DNA of 64,000 bases from Metabacillus bambusae (GCF_017497975.1 NZ_JAGDEL010000001.1:124001-188000), one strand, 5' to 3'. Counted from the first letter of the stretch, positions 1-9,266 are shown. Translations and numbers: made by a program. The notes: generated by a model not told the origin, from the letters alone.

Positions 1-204
1 TTGCCAGTATCTTGGATCAGCAGTAAACATTTTTTTATAATTTTCAAGCCCTATCCATGATGGAGTTGAGAACATATTATATTGCGTAAATGATAAATAC
101 AGTGAGGTTAGAATTGGGATAAACGTAAATGCCAAGAATCCAATAACAAAGGGACCTATAAACAAGTATCCTCCCAAATTTTGCTTTATAGCGCGGGCAC
201 TCAT
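1..204 (-). CDS. Sugar ABC transporter permease, N-terminal part (runs off the window)
   Basis: Inner-membrane permease of a MalF/UgpA-type carbohydrate importer. Only the first 68 codons are present and the 3' end lies outside the window. The visible protein starts MSARAIKQNLGGYLF, followed by a hydrophobic first membrane segment (IGPFVIGFLAFTFIPILTSL) and the typical SFTQYN and WIGLENYKKMF stretches of these permeases. It lies 89 bp downstream of the extracellular binding-protein gene on the same strand, so it is almost certainly the second gene of that operon. Family call is firm; the substrate cannot be read from this piece. Confidence 0.85.
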   Translation of the reverse strand, partial: MSARAIKQNLGGYLFIGPFVIGFLAFTFIPILTSLYLSFTQYNMFSTPSWIGLENYKKMFTADPRYWQ

Positions 205-250
205 ACTATCATTTCCTTTCTTTAAAAAATCGACTTTTCATTTAAAATAC

Positions 251-279
251 GATAGCTGATCGTATGGTGATCAGCTATC
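251..279 (-). other. Intercistronic hairpin between binding protein and permease
   Basis: A perfect 11-bp inverted repeat (GATAGCTGATC / GATCAGCTATC, 7-nt loop) lies between the binding-protein stop codon and the permease start. It has no clear T-run. Such hairpins often stabilise the upstream message so that the binding protein outnumbers the permease; that role is inferred. A comparable hairpin sits after the second binding-protein gene near 25.0 kb. Confidence 0.6.
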
Positions 280-293
280 ATCTATCTCTAAAA

Positions 294-1604
294 TTATTTA
301 TTTTGAGACAAAATACTTTCTGCCTGTTGTCTAAACTGTTTTGCAGCATCTTTAACCTCAAGCTGACCATAATTCATTTGCTCAGACAAACTATCAAGAA
401 GTTCGATCACTTCTCCAGCGCCAATTGGGTCTGGACCATCGAATTCTGAACTATTTTGTTCAGCCCATTCTACACTATCAAATACTTGAACTTGTTCAGG
501 AGATAGTTCAGGTTTAAGTGCTTCTTTGACTGCAGATGAACCTGGAATACCACGCTCACCCAAAATCAGTTTATTCGCCTCAATATCATTTACAAAGAAA
601 TCAATGAATTTCGCAGCTTCTTCTTGATGCTTAGAATTATTTGCAACCGACCAGAACATACTCGGTTTTAAGTATAAGCCTTCTTTTGTTCCTGGTCCTG
701 GCATAGGATGAATGCTTAACGGTCTATTAGCAACTTGTTGTAAACCTACAAATTGGTTTGACCATTGCCAAATTCCTAGCGCATCTTTTGTAACAACTGG
801 ATCATCTTCAATCCCTTTTAATTGTGCTAAATAATCGGGAGTTGGCACAACACCATCTTTTACCATATCTGAAGTCATTTCAAAGAAATCTACAAATAAT
901 TGATCATCATCATAGCCTAAAGTAGTACCGTCTTTACTATAAAGTGATTTTCCTAATGTTCTTAAATAGTAGTTGAAAAATACATCTGCTTTCATTCCTG
1001 TATCAACAAATACGCCTGCATCTTTTGCTTTTTTAGCCAATTCCTTATAGTCATCCCATGTCCAATTCTCATCCAGGGATTCTACCCCAACTTTTTTCAA
1101 CAACTCAGGATCATAATGGAAGCCAACAACATTTACCCCAGCATTAAATCCATATAATTTATCACCGAGTTTCCCACCATCAATGATTTTGTCACTGAAA
1201 TTTGTTACGTCAATTTGCTTATCTAAAAATGGTGTTAAGTCTGCTAACTGGCCATTTTCAGCATATTGAGAGAAGTAAGAAAGATCCATTTGAATAATAT
1301 CTGGTAATTGTTGAGCTGATGCTTGAGGTGCTAGCTTTTTCCAATAATCATCCCAGCTTGCATATTCAGCTTGGATTTTCACATTCGGATTTTGCTCCTC
1401 ATACATTTTTATAACCTCAAGTGTATAGTCATGTCTTGGTTGAGAACCCCACCAAGCTATACGAAGTGTGATTTTTTCATCTTCACCATCACCTTTACCA
1501 CTATCAGAATCAGAACTAGATCCACCAGATGAACTACTTCCACTACATGCCGCTAAAGAAAATACCATTACAACTGATAGCAACAAAAACAGCAACTTCT
1601 TCAT
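294..1604 (-). CDS. Carbohydrate ABC transporter extracellular substrate-binding lipoprotein
   Basis: Solute-binding lipoprotein (436 aa) of family 1 that captures a sugar or oligosaccharide outside the membrane. It has a lipoprotein signal (MKKLLFLLLSVVMVFSLAAC) with lipobox LAAC and acylated Cys20, then a Ser/Gly/Asp-rich linker to about residue 42, and a full-length binding domain. The start has a good site (AAGGGGGAT, 6 nt before ATG). The permease follows and a YesM/YesN-type two-component system lies just upstream on the same strand, the usual layout for inducible oligosaccharide importers. A perfect CcpA cre site lies 26 bp before the start, suggesting catabolite control. The exact sugar is unknown. 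Confidence 0.9.
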   Translation of the reverse strand: MKKLLFLLLSVVMVFSLAACSGSSSSGGSSSDSDSGKGDGEDEKITLRIAWWGSQPRHDYTLEVIKMYEEQNPNVKIQAEYASWDDYWKKLAPQASAQQLPDIIQMDLSYFSQYAENGQLADLTPFLDKQIDVTNFSDKIIDGGKLGDKLYGFNAGVNVVGFHYDPELLKKVGVESLDENWTWDDYKELAKKAKDAGVFVDTGMKADVFFNYYLRTLGKSLYSKDGTTLGYDDDQLFVDFFEMTSDMVKDGVVPTPDYLAQLKGIEDDPVVTKDALGIWQWSNQFVGLQQVANRPLSIHPMPGPGTKEGLYLKPSMFWSVANNSKHQEEAAKFIDFFVNDIEANKLILGERGIPGSSAVKEALKPELSPEQVQVFDSVEWAEQNSSEFDGPDPIGAGEVIELLDSLSEQMNYGQLEVKDAAKQFRQQAESILSQNK

Positions 1605-1629
1605 TTTTATATCCCCCTTTTTATTATCC

Positions 1630-1643
1630 TGTTAACGCTTACA
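1630..1643. promoter_or_regulatory. CcpA cre site upstream of the sugar-binding protein
   Basis: TGTTAACGCTTACA matches the Bacillus cre consensus (TGWAANCGNTNWCA, read on the opposite strand as TGTAAGCGTTAACA) at every position. Its place 26 bp upstream of the start codon, close to or after the promoter, fits glucose repression by CcpA. Confidence 0.75.
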
Positions 1644-1822
1644 ATGTTTATTTTATAGGCTTTTTCACACGATTTGAATTTAAAAATCAGATATCTATGT
1701 TTAAAAAACAGAGTATTCTTACCATTGATACATTGTTCTTTAGCCCTATTCATAGACTTTGGAGTTGGCTTTCAAAGCGCTTATTCACACTATTAGAATT
1801 TTATAGTTTCAAATACACTAAA

Positions 1823-1863
1823 AAACTCATTATCTAAAAAAAGCGAAATTAGATAATGAGTTT
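1823..1863 (-). terminator. Terminator-like hairpin after the response regulator
   Basis: A 14-bp inverted repeat (AAACTCATTATCTA and its complement) begins 4 bp after the yesN-type stop codon and is A/T-flanked. It separates the two-component genes from the binding-protein promoter. Confidence 0.7.
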
Positions 1864-1866
1864 AAA

Positions 1867-3411
1867 TTATTGTAAATATGCTTTTCGATATTCTGATGGA
1901 GAATATCCAGTATATTTCTTAAACACCTGACTAAAATATTGAGGATTATCACCAAATCCAATCATTTCAGCTAGTGTAAACACCTTCACATCATCCATCA
2001 GTTCAATCTGTTCAATTGCTTTATTAATTCGGGCCTGTGTAACATAGCTTGAAAATTTCTCACCGGTTTCCTGTTTAAATAACTTACCTAAATAATCAGC
2101 ATTCATGTAAACTTTGTTTGCTACCCATTTAAGTGAAAGCTCAGTATTCCCGAGATGCTTATGAACAAGATCCATCATGCTATGAATGACTGCTGAGTGG
2201 TTGGATTTATGTCTTTCATAATGAACCTGAGTAATCTCATGTGCAATTATGACAAAAAATTCTTTCATTTGCTGAATTGTATCCATATCCATTAATGAAG
2301 ACATTTTTTCCATATAATTTTGAATTCCTTTTGAATCAGAGCTTTGAATCACTTGTAAAAATAGCTGCATGACATAGGAACGGGTTAAACTAGTGGAAAG
2401 CATTCTTTCCGTTAAATCATGAAAAAAACCAGAAATTTCACTCTCTACCTTTTCCCAATTCCCTGACTTTATTAATAAGCAAAGACTTTGTCCATCATAA
2501 TCAAAATTATAAGGTTGTTTTTCATGGCGAATATCACTTTTAGTTATAATACTTCCTTCCCCTAAATAAAAGCGATGATTCAAACATTCAAGTGCTTCTA
2601 AATAAAGTCTTCTTGCCTGTGAAATACAATCTACTTCACTAATTGCAACAGTCATATCCATTTCATAAATTTCATAGAAATGAGTTCTTAGTTGTTCAAT
2701 CTTTTCCTGCAGGCTTGCAAAATTGTCATCATTTACAAGAAACAAAACATATTCTCCTATATTTGTTGATAAAATCGATGGGGTAAAAAGATCTTCCCCT
2801 AGGTTTTCAATAACAAACATATGTTCATAATGATAGTCTCCCTCTAGTCGAAACACAATTAACCTAATTTCCTCTACTTGAAAATTAATATGAAAAAGCT
2901 TTTCGTAAAATTGAATTCCCCTGTTACCATCATTTTTACTCGTAATAAATTCTTTGAGCAATTGTTTTCTTACATAAGGCTGTATCTGTTCAAGGCGACT
3001 TTTCATATCCAATAGAAACCGCTCTCTATTTTCTTCACTCTTTAATTCATTAATTACATTTTTCATTGCATCAATAATAATATTCTCATTACAAGGCTTT
3101 AATAAATAATGTTTCACACCATATTCCATTGCTTGTTTAGCATAGTCGAATTCACTAAAGCCTGATAGGATAATAAATTTAATAAAAGGGTGTTCCTTTG
3201 ATACTCTTTTAACTAATTCAAGTCCGTTTAATCCAGGCATCTTAATATCACAAATGACAATGTCTGGGAGCTTTTTTATAATGATGTCATAGGCTTCAAG
3301 ACCATTTCTTGCTGTTCCGATTAATTCAGTCCCCATGTCCTCCCAGTTTATGATGCTTGAAATCCCTTCTAAAATAATTCTCTCATCATCAACTAATAAT
3401 ACTTTATGCAT
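1867..3411 (-). CDS. Response regulator with AraC-type DNA-binding domain (YesN-like)
   Basis: Transcriptional activator (514 aa) of a two-component pair. The receiver domain covers residues 1-120, with the acidic pair in LLVDDE and phospho-acceptor Asp55 in VICDIKMPG. A long linker follows, then a C-terminal pair of AraC helix-turn-helix motifs ending in the signature FGDNPQYFSQVFKKYTGYSPSEYRK. I chose ATG 3411 because GAGGTGGGACT precedes it directly and MHKVLLVDDE is the canonical receiver start; a longer open frame upstream has no support. The first 8 bp overlap the end of the histidine kinase gene, indicating translational coupling. The likely target is the adjacent sugar-importer operon. 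Confidence 0.92.
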   Translation of the reverse strand: MHKVLLVDDERIILEGISSIINWEDMGTELIGTARNGLEAYDIIIKKLPDIVICDIKMPGLNGLELVKRVSKEHPFIKFIILSGFSEFDYAKQAMEYGVKHYLLKPCNENIIIDAMKNVINELKSEENRERFLLDMKSRLEQIQPYVRKQLLKEFITSKNDGNRGIQFYEKLFHINFQVEEIRLIVFRLEGDYHYEHMFVIENLGEDLFTPSILSTNIGEYVLFLVNDDNFASLQEKIEQLRTHFYEIYEMDMTVAISEVDCISQARRLYLEALECLNHRFYLGEGSIITKSDIRHEKQPYNFDYDGQSLCLLIKSGNWEKVESEISGFFHDLTERMLSTSLTRSYVMQLFLQVIQSSDSKGIQNYMEKMSSLMDMDTIQQMKEFFVIIAHEITQVHYERHKSNHSAVIHSMMDLVHKHLGNTELSLKWVANKVYMNADYLGKLFKQETGEKFSSYVTQARINKAIEQIELMDDVKVFTLAEMIGFGDNPQYFSQVFKKYTGYSPSEYRKAYLQ

Positions 3412-5170
3412 AGTCCCACCTCGTTTGATATGGTATGACAATGAGTACCTTTGTTCCTTTATTGATCTTACTATCAATCTGTAAACCATATTGATTGCCA
3501 AAGACGAACTTAATTCTAGAGTCGATATTACGTAATCCTATTCCATTTCCTCTCGTTTTGATTTCACCTTTTTTCACGCATTCAAGCTGCTGCTCGTCCA
3601 TGCCAATGCCATTATCTTCAACAAGGAGATGAAGCAAATCACCGTTTTTATATGCTGAAACACTAATCCTACATGGCTCAATCATCATTTCCAATGCATA
3701 ATGAATCGCATTTTCAACCAATGGTTGAACAATAAGCTTAGGGAGCATACATTCCTTCACATCTTCATGAATCGATAAATGAAAATCTAAACGTTCTTCA
3801 AAACGGAAACGTTGGATGGTTACATAATGTTCGACCATATCGATCTCCTCTTGCACTGTGATGACATCATCTTTTAAACTAATTGCATTCCGTAATAAAT
3901 AGCCAAGAGATTCTACCATTTTAGATATTTGCTGTTGTTTATTGATCTTCGCTAACCAATTGATTGATTCGAGAGTATTGTATAAAAAGTGTGGATTTAT
4001 TTGAGATTGTAAGGCTTTAAATTCAGTATCTTTAACTAAAAGCTGCTTTTCATAATTTTCTTTAATGAGCTCATTAATTCGCTCAATCATGACGAAAAAG
4101 TTCCGATGGAGAATTCCAACCTCATCTTGAAACTGTGAGGGCTTAAAGGTATCTGCAACTTTAAAATCTCCATTTTGTACATACTTCATGGCGGAAACTA
4201 AATTTTCGATCGGATTTGTGATTCGCTTAGAAAACTGAATAACTAAATAAATGGCACTTAAAAAGAGTGTAAGGAATAAAAAAATCACCACAAATTTTAT
4301 AGCCGTTACCTTCGCAAACATCGTTCCGAAAGGAATCACATTCCAATAGGTCCAATTTGCGTAAGGGGATTTTGAATATGTCACGAAGTAACTTCTGCCA
4401 TACACTTTTTGGAATTGATAGCCTTGATTCGTATCCACTGTAAAATTAAGCTTATCTAAATGGGTAAACGGCTTTTCTGTAAAAAAGATGTCCTCACCTT
4501 TTGAGATGATAATAATACCTTCTTGCCCTTCCCACTCTCTAGGGAGTTCTTTAACAATTTCATCCAATTTAACTTCAATTACTAGGGTTCCTAATTCCTC
4601 AAGACTTAAATTCCGAGATGATTTTAACTGCCTTGTTGAAAAAATTGAATCTTTCGAATCTTCGAGCGAAACCCATACATTACTCCCATTACCAGCTTTG
4701 GCTTTTGTGATCATTTCTTCTTTATGCTTATCTAATAGTGATGATGGTGTGCTACCTGCACGATATTCCGTTCCATTTACATCAAATAGTTGGATAGATT
4801 GAATATACTTCTCTGCTCCAACATAACTTGTTAGCTTTTCCCAAATCTCTCTTTCAATTTGATATTGCTCATATTTAGATACTTCGTCTTTCGTTTTGAT
4901 TAATGCATTTTGAATAACATTGTCAGACATAATTTTATATGTTACTTCCTCAATATTTTTTAATTCATCTTCAATTCGATTAGAGGACATAATTAAGACT
5001 TGTGAGGATTTACGATAAATTTGTTCATCATAACTAGAAAAAGCATATTGAAATCCGACAACAATGAATGCTAAACAAACAACCATAATAATCGAAATAA
5101 AAACAATTAACTTATACTTAATTTTTAAGTTTTTATACCGGGTTGAAAGATACGAGATTAGTTGCTTCAT
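3404..5170 (-). CDS. Sensor histidine kinase (YesM-like)
   Basis: Membrane histidine kinase (588 aa) that should phosphorylate the overlapping AraC-type regulator. Order: TM1 near residues 18-40, an extracellular sensor region, TM2 near 290-312, a HAMP segment, the His_kinase motif QINPHFLYNTLESINW with the phospho-accepting His, and an ATPase domain with VEDNGIGM and the glycine-rich GNGIGLRNI. The start at MKQLISYLS is chosen for its ribosome binding site (AAAGGG); an upstream in-frame extension of 38 codons carries no TM or family features. YesM-type kinases in Firmicutes usually sense plant-polysaccharide oligosaccharides together with a binding protein, consistent with the neighbours. 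Confidence 0.92.
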   Translation of the reverse strand: MKQLISYLSTRYKNLKIKYKLIVFISIIMVVCLAFIVVGFQYAFSSYDEQIYRKSSQVLIMSSNRIEDELKNIEEVTYKIMSDNVIQNALIKTKDEVSKYEQYQIEREIWEKLTSYVGAEKYIQSIQLFDVNGTEYRAGSTPSSLLDKHKEEMITKAKAGNGSNVWVSLEDSKDSIFSTRQLKSSRNLSLEELGTLVIEVKLDEIVKELPREWEGQEGIIIISKGEDIFFTEKPFTHLDKLNFTVDTNQGYQFQKVYGRSYFVTYSKSPYANWTYWNVIPFGTMFAKVTAIKFVVIFLFLTLFLSAIYLVIQFSKRITNPIENLVSAMKYVQNGDFKVADTFKPSQFQDEVGILHRNFFVMIERINELIKENYEKQLLVKDTEFKALQSQINPHFLYNTLESINWLAKINKQQQISKMVESLGYLLRNAISLKDDVITVQEEIDMVEHYVTIQRFRFEERLDFHLSIHEDVKECMLPKLIVQPLVENAIHYALEMMIEPCRISVSAYKNGDLLHLLVEDNGIGMDEQQLECVKKGEIKTRGNGIGLRNIDSRIKFVFGNQYGLQIDSKINKGTKVLIVIPYQTRWDYA

Positions 5171-5345
5171 AGCCCTTTGTACCCCTTTAATTTGCCTAAT
5201 ACCCAACAAACGAAAATCATAGTAAAAATAAATATAGTGAAAAGGAGCAGTAACAGGGATTGTAAAATCCTCCACCACTCCCAAACTACCTACTAATTAT
5301 TGTTTATATATTATGTTTTGTATTATGAATTAATTTGCAGCGATT

Positions 5346-5359
5346 CGCAAACGTTTTCA
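5346..5359. promoter_or_regulatory. Candidate cre site upstream of the two-component operon
   Basis: CGCAAACGTTTTCA matches 12 of 14 positions of TGWAANCGNTNWCA. It lies between the ASRT-like gene and the histidine kinase, about 175 bp before the kinase start, so it could add CcpA control of the regulatory pair. Confidence 0.4.
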
Positions 5360-5406
5360 TTATTGCTTACCAATTTATTCTTTCCATTATTAAATATTTT
5401 TGGTAA

Positions 5407-5778
5407 TTATTTTAGTGGATATCCCATTGTCGACATAAGGGCTAATCCTGGTTGAGTAGAATCTAATCGACTATATTGAACAATAATCGGTAGATCACTT
5501 TCAACTTCAATCGAATATGGAACACCAAATGGTATCGTATCTCCATCAAGCTCTAAAGTTGAGGTTCGAAGATGATTACTTCTTTTCCCTTGTACGATTA
5601 CAGGTATTCTTTCAATTGGGTTACGATCCTCAAAATATATTGAAATAAATATATTCGCATCGTTTTCATTGCAATTTAATATACAAATAGATTCATGGCT
5701 TGTAAGTTCCCCAGAACTTAGTGGTGGAATATATCCATCTGGAATGATCCAATGTGTTTCACCCTTTTTTTTATTCAA
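5407..5778 (-). CDS. Sensory-rhodopsin-transducer (ASRT) family small protein
   Basis: A 123-aa protein that I recognise as an Anabaena sensory rhodopsin transducer homologue: the order of motifs W-I-I-P-DGYIPP, SHESICILN, IYFEDRNPI, the RSNHLRT segment and PIIVQYSRLDSTQPGLALMSTMGYP follows ASRT closely over its full length. In Anabaena the protein binds a photoreceptor, but Firmicutes members have no rhodopsin partner and the fold has been proposed to bind small molecules, possibly sugars. Here it sits upstream of a sugar-responsive two-component system and importer on the same strand. The start is TTG 5778, preceded by GGAGGAGAT. Function in this organism is unknown. Confidence 0.8.
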   Translation of the reverse strand: MNKKKGETHWIIPDGYIPPLSSGELTSHESICILNCNENDANIFISIYFEDRNPIERIPVIVQGKRSNHLRTSTLELDGDTIPFGVPYSIEVESDLPIIVQYSRLDSTQPGLALMSTMGYPLK

Positions 5779-6004
5779 ACAAATCTCCTCCTAAATAAAT
5801 TACTTACTTTGATAATTAAATCATTCGTTCAAATTAGTTTTAATTTGTGCGATTATGTTCATTATAATATGGTTAGCGATATTTAACAGTACTTTTTGTA
5901 AAAATGATTATATCTTAGCTAAAAGCCTCCGTTAAATCTTATTGTTGTTTTTTATATTGGCTGTTTTCGCGAACTTTGATGCTATTTACCAAGTAATGCG
6001 GTGT

Positions 6005-6132
6005 GGTTGATTGCAGCGAGAGTTGCTCGCTTTCCGCGGGGCGGGCGGTGAGCCTCCACGGCGTAAACGCCTGCATGAGTCTCAACTGTCCCGCTGCTTC
6101 TGCAGGAGTCTCGCAATCCGCTCCAATCAACC
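6005..6132. repeat. GC-rich intergenic repeat bounded by GGTTGATTG inverted ends
   Basis: A 128-bp block, far richer in G+C than its surroundings, bounded by GGTTGATTG and CAATCAACC. It contains TTTCCGCGGGG, TGCAGGAGTCTCGC and CCCGCTGC-type pieces that resemble a GC-rich intergenic repeat I know from many Bacillus genomes. An open frame through it encodes low-complexity sequence and is not a gene. Function unknown. Confidence 0.65.
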
Positions 6133-6409
6133 TGAATTAGTTTTTGTTTTAAAAGCAACAATCTCTTAGAAAACAGCCTTTATATTAGATAGGAAATTCT
6201 TGCTCCCTCAGTTTTCAACAGTTTTGTTTAAAGAGCCATCGAAAAGGAAATACGCTTAAAGGAATAAAGAATGAGTATATTTTCCAGGTTTCGTAAACAA
6301 TATCATAAAATGTTGTTAGGGTTTAATACAAATAAATTGACGCTGTTGATTGAAAAAAGAATAATGAAAACAGAGGATATTCATTACAGACAGTCAGGAG
6401 AGAATGCAA

Positions 6410-6916
6410 ATGGTTGAAAGAGCCGCAAAAAAATGCAATGAATCACTTGTTATTAAAACTAGCAGAGTTTTCCCATTGGATACAAATAACCACAATACAT
6501 TATTTGGTGGAAAATTAATGAGCTATATTGATGATGTAGCATCGATCTCTGCAGCGAAGCATTCTCGATGTGAGGTTGTAACAGCGTCAACAGATTCTGT
6601 TGATTTTTTAGTCCCAATACGTCAGAGCGATTCTGTTAGTTTAAAATCCTATGTTTCATCAGTAGGACGCTCCTCTATGGAGGTATTTGTAAAAGTGATA
6701 GCTGAGGATTTAAGAACAGGGGAACGAAAGCTTGCTGCTACTTCCTTTTTAACATTTGTAGCTTTAGATGATCAAGGGAAACCTGTCCAAGTTCCAAAAG
6801 TGATTCCTGAATCTGATGAAGAAGTTATGCTTAATAATACTGCAGGTCAACGGATTAATGTACGAAAAGAACGTCGAGAGCATAGTGAAGCATTTGCAAA
6901 TGTAGTAACACTTTGA
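6410..6916 (+). CDS. Acyl-CoA thioesterase, hotdog fold (YkhA-like)
   Basis: Cytosolic hotdog-fold thioester hydrolase (168 aa) of the YkhA/BFIT group, expected to release free fatty acids from acyl-CoA. Visible features are the N-terminal strand with DTNNHNTLFGGKLM, which carries the conserved Asn-(His)-x-x-Gly-Gly region of the active site, then SIDDVA-like helix and VTASTDSVDFLVPI, and a C-terminal tail rich in Glu/Arg. Length matches the family. AGGAG lies 9 nt before ATG 6410 but only 3 nt before ATG 6404, so the later start is preferred. Monocistronic, with its own terminator. Confidence 0.88.
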   Translation: MVERAAKKCNESLVIKTSRVFPLDTNNHNTLFGGKLMSYIDDVASISAAKHSRCEVVTASTDSVDFLVPIRQSDSVSLKSYVSSVGRSSMEVFVKVIAEDLRTGERKLAATSFLTFVALDDQGKPVQVPKVIPESDEEVMLNNTAGQRINVRKERREHSEAFANVVTL

Positions 6917-6929
6917 ATTGTCTCTAACT

Positions 6930-6958
6930 AAAACGAGGCTATGATAATGCCTCGTTTT
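6930..6958 (+). terminator. Rho-independent terminator after the thioesterase
   Basis: AAAACGAGGC / GCCTCGTTTT stem with a 9-nt loop and a T-rich 3' side, 14 bp after the thioesterase stop codon. It may work in both directions between the convergent genes. Confidence 0.85.
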
Positions 6959-6981
6959 CCCTTGCAAAATGACTTTAACTA

Positions 6982-7443
6982 TTATTCGTTATTATTTTCT
7001 GCCATGTTCTTAATTTTAGGAAGTACTTTTCCCCAGATCTCAGCACTTAGATCACGGTATTTCTCCCCATCTTTCATAACAGAAAAATCCCCCTGTAAGA
7101 TATGGAGTGACGTCTTTCCATCTTGCTCCGACAAATTGAAGGTAATACCGTCTTCCTCGGTAACTGGTGGCCTTTCTGAACTACGAACATCAAACACAGT
7201 AAAGCGCAAAACTTTATGTAGCTCAAGAGCTGTGACATTTCCTTCAACAATGACTGTTTCGTCCTGACCTTTCCAAAGAACGGGACTACCAAAGTTCCAT
7301 TCAGATACTATGGAAAATTGTGGACCTCCACTTGAGAACTCACTTGCCCACTGATCTGCATAAGTAGGGTTTGTAAGCGCCTCCCATACCTTTGCACTAG
7401 ATGCATTGATTTCTATTGATTCATCAACAAAAAGCTTTTCCAT
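6982..7443 (-). CDS. SRPBCC (START-like, AHSA1-type) domain protein
   Basis: A 153-aa single-domain protein of the Bet v1/START-like superfamily. The AHSA1 pattern is clear: ESIEINASSAKVWEALTNPTYADQW at the N terminus, beta strands ending GITFNLSEQDGKTSLHILQGDF, and a C-terminal helix ending WGKVLPKIKNM. These domains bind hydrophobic ligands or assist proteins; no function can be assigned here. TAGGAGGTACAT precedes the ATG. It is convergent with the thioesterase gene and has no other close partner. Confidence 0.85.
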   Translation of the reverse strand: MEKLFVDESIEINASSAKVWEALTNPTYADQWASEFSSGGPQFSIVSEWNFGSPVLWKGQDETVIVEGNVTALELHKVLRFTVFDVRSSERPPVTEEDGITFNLSEQDGKTSLHILQGDFSVMKDGEKYRDLSAEIWGKVLPKIKNMAENNNE

Positions 7444-7535
7444 ATGTACCTCCTAATATAATAAACATAGTTTCTCATTCAATTATACTTTTAGAAATCC
7501 GTTCAATCAAACCTATATAAACACTTAAAATTTAA

Positions 7536-7702
7536 GAACAAAAGCTCAGGGCTCCTTCATCAACGCTGCAGAATGAGCACTCCGGAAACACGATTAGCAT
7601 TAACAATTCGATGTTGACTTATCACTATGAGGAGTGTGAAGTTCGCTAAGCGCTGGATGTTAAAGTGTTATCCAAAGTACATATATTTTATAATTTCCTA
7701 AA
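7536..7702. repeat. Intergenic repeat, copy 1 (ACAAAAGCTCAGGG family)
   Basis: Begins GAACAAAAGCTCAGGG, contains GCGCTGGA, and ends TATAATTTCCTA. The same head, middle and tail recur at 9780-9952, and the head recurs inverted near 17.5 kb. The central parts differ between copies. It lies between katA and the SRPBCC gene; nothing else is seen in this gap except a terminator. Confidence 0.7.
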
Positions 7703-7708
7703 CGAAAA

Positions 7709-7735
7709 TAGAGCACCCAAAAAACGGGTGCTCTA
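7709..7735 (-). terminator. Terminator downstream of katA
   Basis: TAGAGCACCC / GGGTGCTCTA stem with a 7-nt loop; on the minus strand it is followed by a T-rich tail. It lies 77 bp past the katA stop codon. Confidence 0.8.
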
Positions 7736-7811
7736 AATGAGAATAAGTAAGAAACTATTGAGAATGATGTAAGGTTTTTCAACGAAATATATGAATCTAT
7801 CTGCTAAGAGA

Positions 7812-9266
7812 TTATTTCACTGATTCTGGAACTGCTAACCCTAAACCTTCTGCGATACGTGTTCCATATTCAGGATCTGCCTTATAGAAGTGCTGAATTT
7901 GACGTAACTTAATATCGTCTCTTTCAACAGGCTTCATAGCACCAACAATGTTGGAAACTAGATGTGCACGTTGTTCTTCAGTCATTAAGCGATATAGGTC
8001 ACCTGCTTGTGTATAGTGATCGTTATGATCATATCCAACACTATCTGCTACACCAGATACAGGGTATGCTGCTTGCTTATGCTCAGGAGTTTCAGATGGA
8101 CCACCAAAGCTGTTTGGCTCATAGTACACAGACTTACCACCATTGTCATCAAAGCGCATTTGCCCATCACGCTGATAGTTTTTCACTTCATTTTTCGCAC
8201 GGTTAATCGGTAGTGCTTGGTGGTTAGCACCTACACGGTAACGGTGTGCATCATGGTATGCGAATAAACGACCTTGTAGCATTTTATCAGGTGATACATC
8301 TACTCCAGGAACAAGTGTACCAGGTGAAAATGTTGCTTGTTCTACCTCCGCAAAGTAGTTTTCAGGATTTCTGTCTAATACCATACGACCAACCTCGATT
8401 AGTGGATAGTCTTTTTGTGACCAAACCTTTGTTACATCAAATGGATCAAAACGGTAAGTATCTGCGTCTTCTAAAGGCATAATTTGTACATATAATTTCC
8501 AAGCTGGAAAATCACCTTTTTCAATCGCATTGAATAAATCTTCTGTATGATAATCAGGGTTTTCACCTGCTATTTTTGCCGCAACTTCAGGACTGATGTT
8601 TTTAACACCTTGCTCTGTTTTGAAATGATATTTGATCCAAACTCCATCACCTTCAGCATTTGTCCATTTGAATGTATGGCTACCAAAACCATGCATGTGG
8701 CGTAATGTAGCTGGAATGCCACGATCAGACATAAGGATTGTTACTTGGTGTAAAGCTTCTGGTGACAATGACCAGAAATCCCATATTGCATTAGGATTCT
8801 TCAAATGTGTTTGTGGATCTCTTTTTTGTGTATGGATGAAATCAGGGAATTTGATGGCATCACGGATAAAGAATACCGGTGTGTTATTCCCAACGATATC
8901 GTAGTTACCTTCTTCTGTATAAAATTTAACTGCAAATCCGCGTGGATCACGAACTGTATCAGCTGATCCAAGCTCACCAGCAACTGTTGAAAAACGAATA
9001 AATAAAGGTGTCCGTTTTCCTACTTCAGATAAAAAGTTAGCTTTCGTATATTTAGACACATCATTTGTTACTTCAAAGTAACCGTGAGCACCTGCACCTT
9101 TTGCATGAACAACACGCTCTGGAACTCGTTCTCTATTAAAATGTGCGAGCTTTTCTAAAAGGTGTACATCTTGTAATAATGTTGGGCCGCGATCTCCTGC
9201 TGTGATTGAGTTCTGGTTGTCCCCTACTGGAGCACCCCAGCTTGTAGTAAGTCTGTTATTAGTCAT
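7812..9266 (-). CDS. katA: Catalase (monofunctional haem, small-subunit clade)
   Basis: Cytosolic haem catalase (484 aa) that converts hydrogen peroxide to water and oxygen. Residues are in place: distal His54 in [15 protein letters not shown], Asn127 in VGNNTPVFF, and the proximal haem-ligand tyrosine near residue 337 in [12 protein letters not shown]. Length fits clade 3 enzymes such as Bacillus subtilis KatA. GAGGTGATT precedes ATG 9266. A perfect PerR box lies 73-87 bp upstream, so induction by peroxide through PerR derepression is very likely. Monocistronic. Confidence 0.96.
   Translation of the reverse strand: MTNNRLTTSWGAPVGDNQNSITAGDRGPTLLQDVHLLEKLAHFNRERVPERVVHAKGAGAHGYFEVTNDVSKYTKANFLSEVGKRTPLFIRFSTVAGELGSADTVRDPRGFAVKFYTEEGNYDIVGNNTPVFFIRDAIKFPDFIHTQKRDPQTHLKNPNAIWDFWSLSPEALHQVTILMSDRGIPATLRHMHGFGSHTFKWTNAEGDGVWIKYHFKTEQGVKNISPEVAAKIAGENPDYHTEDLFNAIEKGDFPAWKLYVQIMPLEDADTYRFDPFDVTKVWSQKDYPLIEVGRMVLDRNPENYFAEVEQATFSPGTLVPGVDVSPDKMLQGRLFAYHDAHRYRVGANHQALPINRAKNEVKNYQRDGQMRFDDNGGKSVYYEPNSFGGPSETPEHKQAAYPVSGVADSVGYDHNDHYTQAGDLYRLMTEEQRAHLVSNIVGAMKPVERDDIKLRQIQHFYKADPEYGTRIAEGLGLAVPESVK

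Noticed and set aside
5939-6130. Open frame of 63 codons on the minus strand
   Set aside because: It lies wholly in the GC-rich repeat block, has no ribosome binding site and no protein-like pattern.
7964-8904. Several open frames on the plus strand opposite katA
   Set aside because: Antisense shadows of a clear catalase gene; no ribosome binding sites or motifs.
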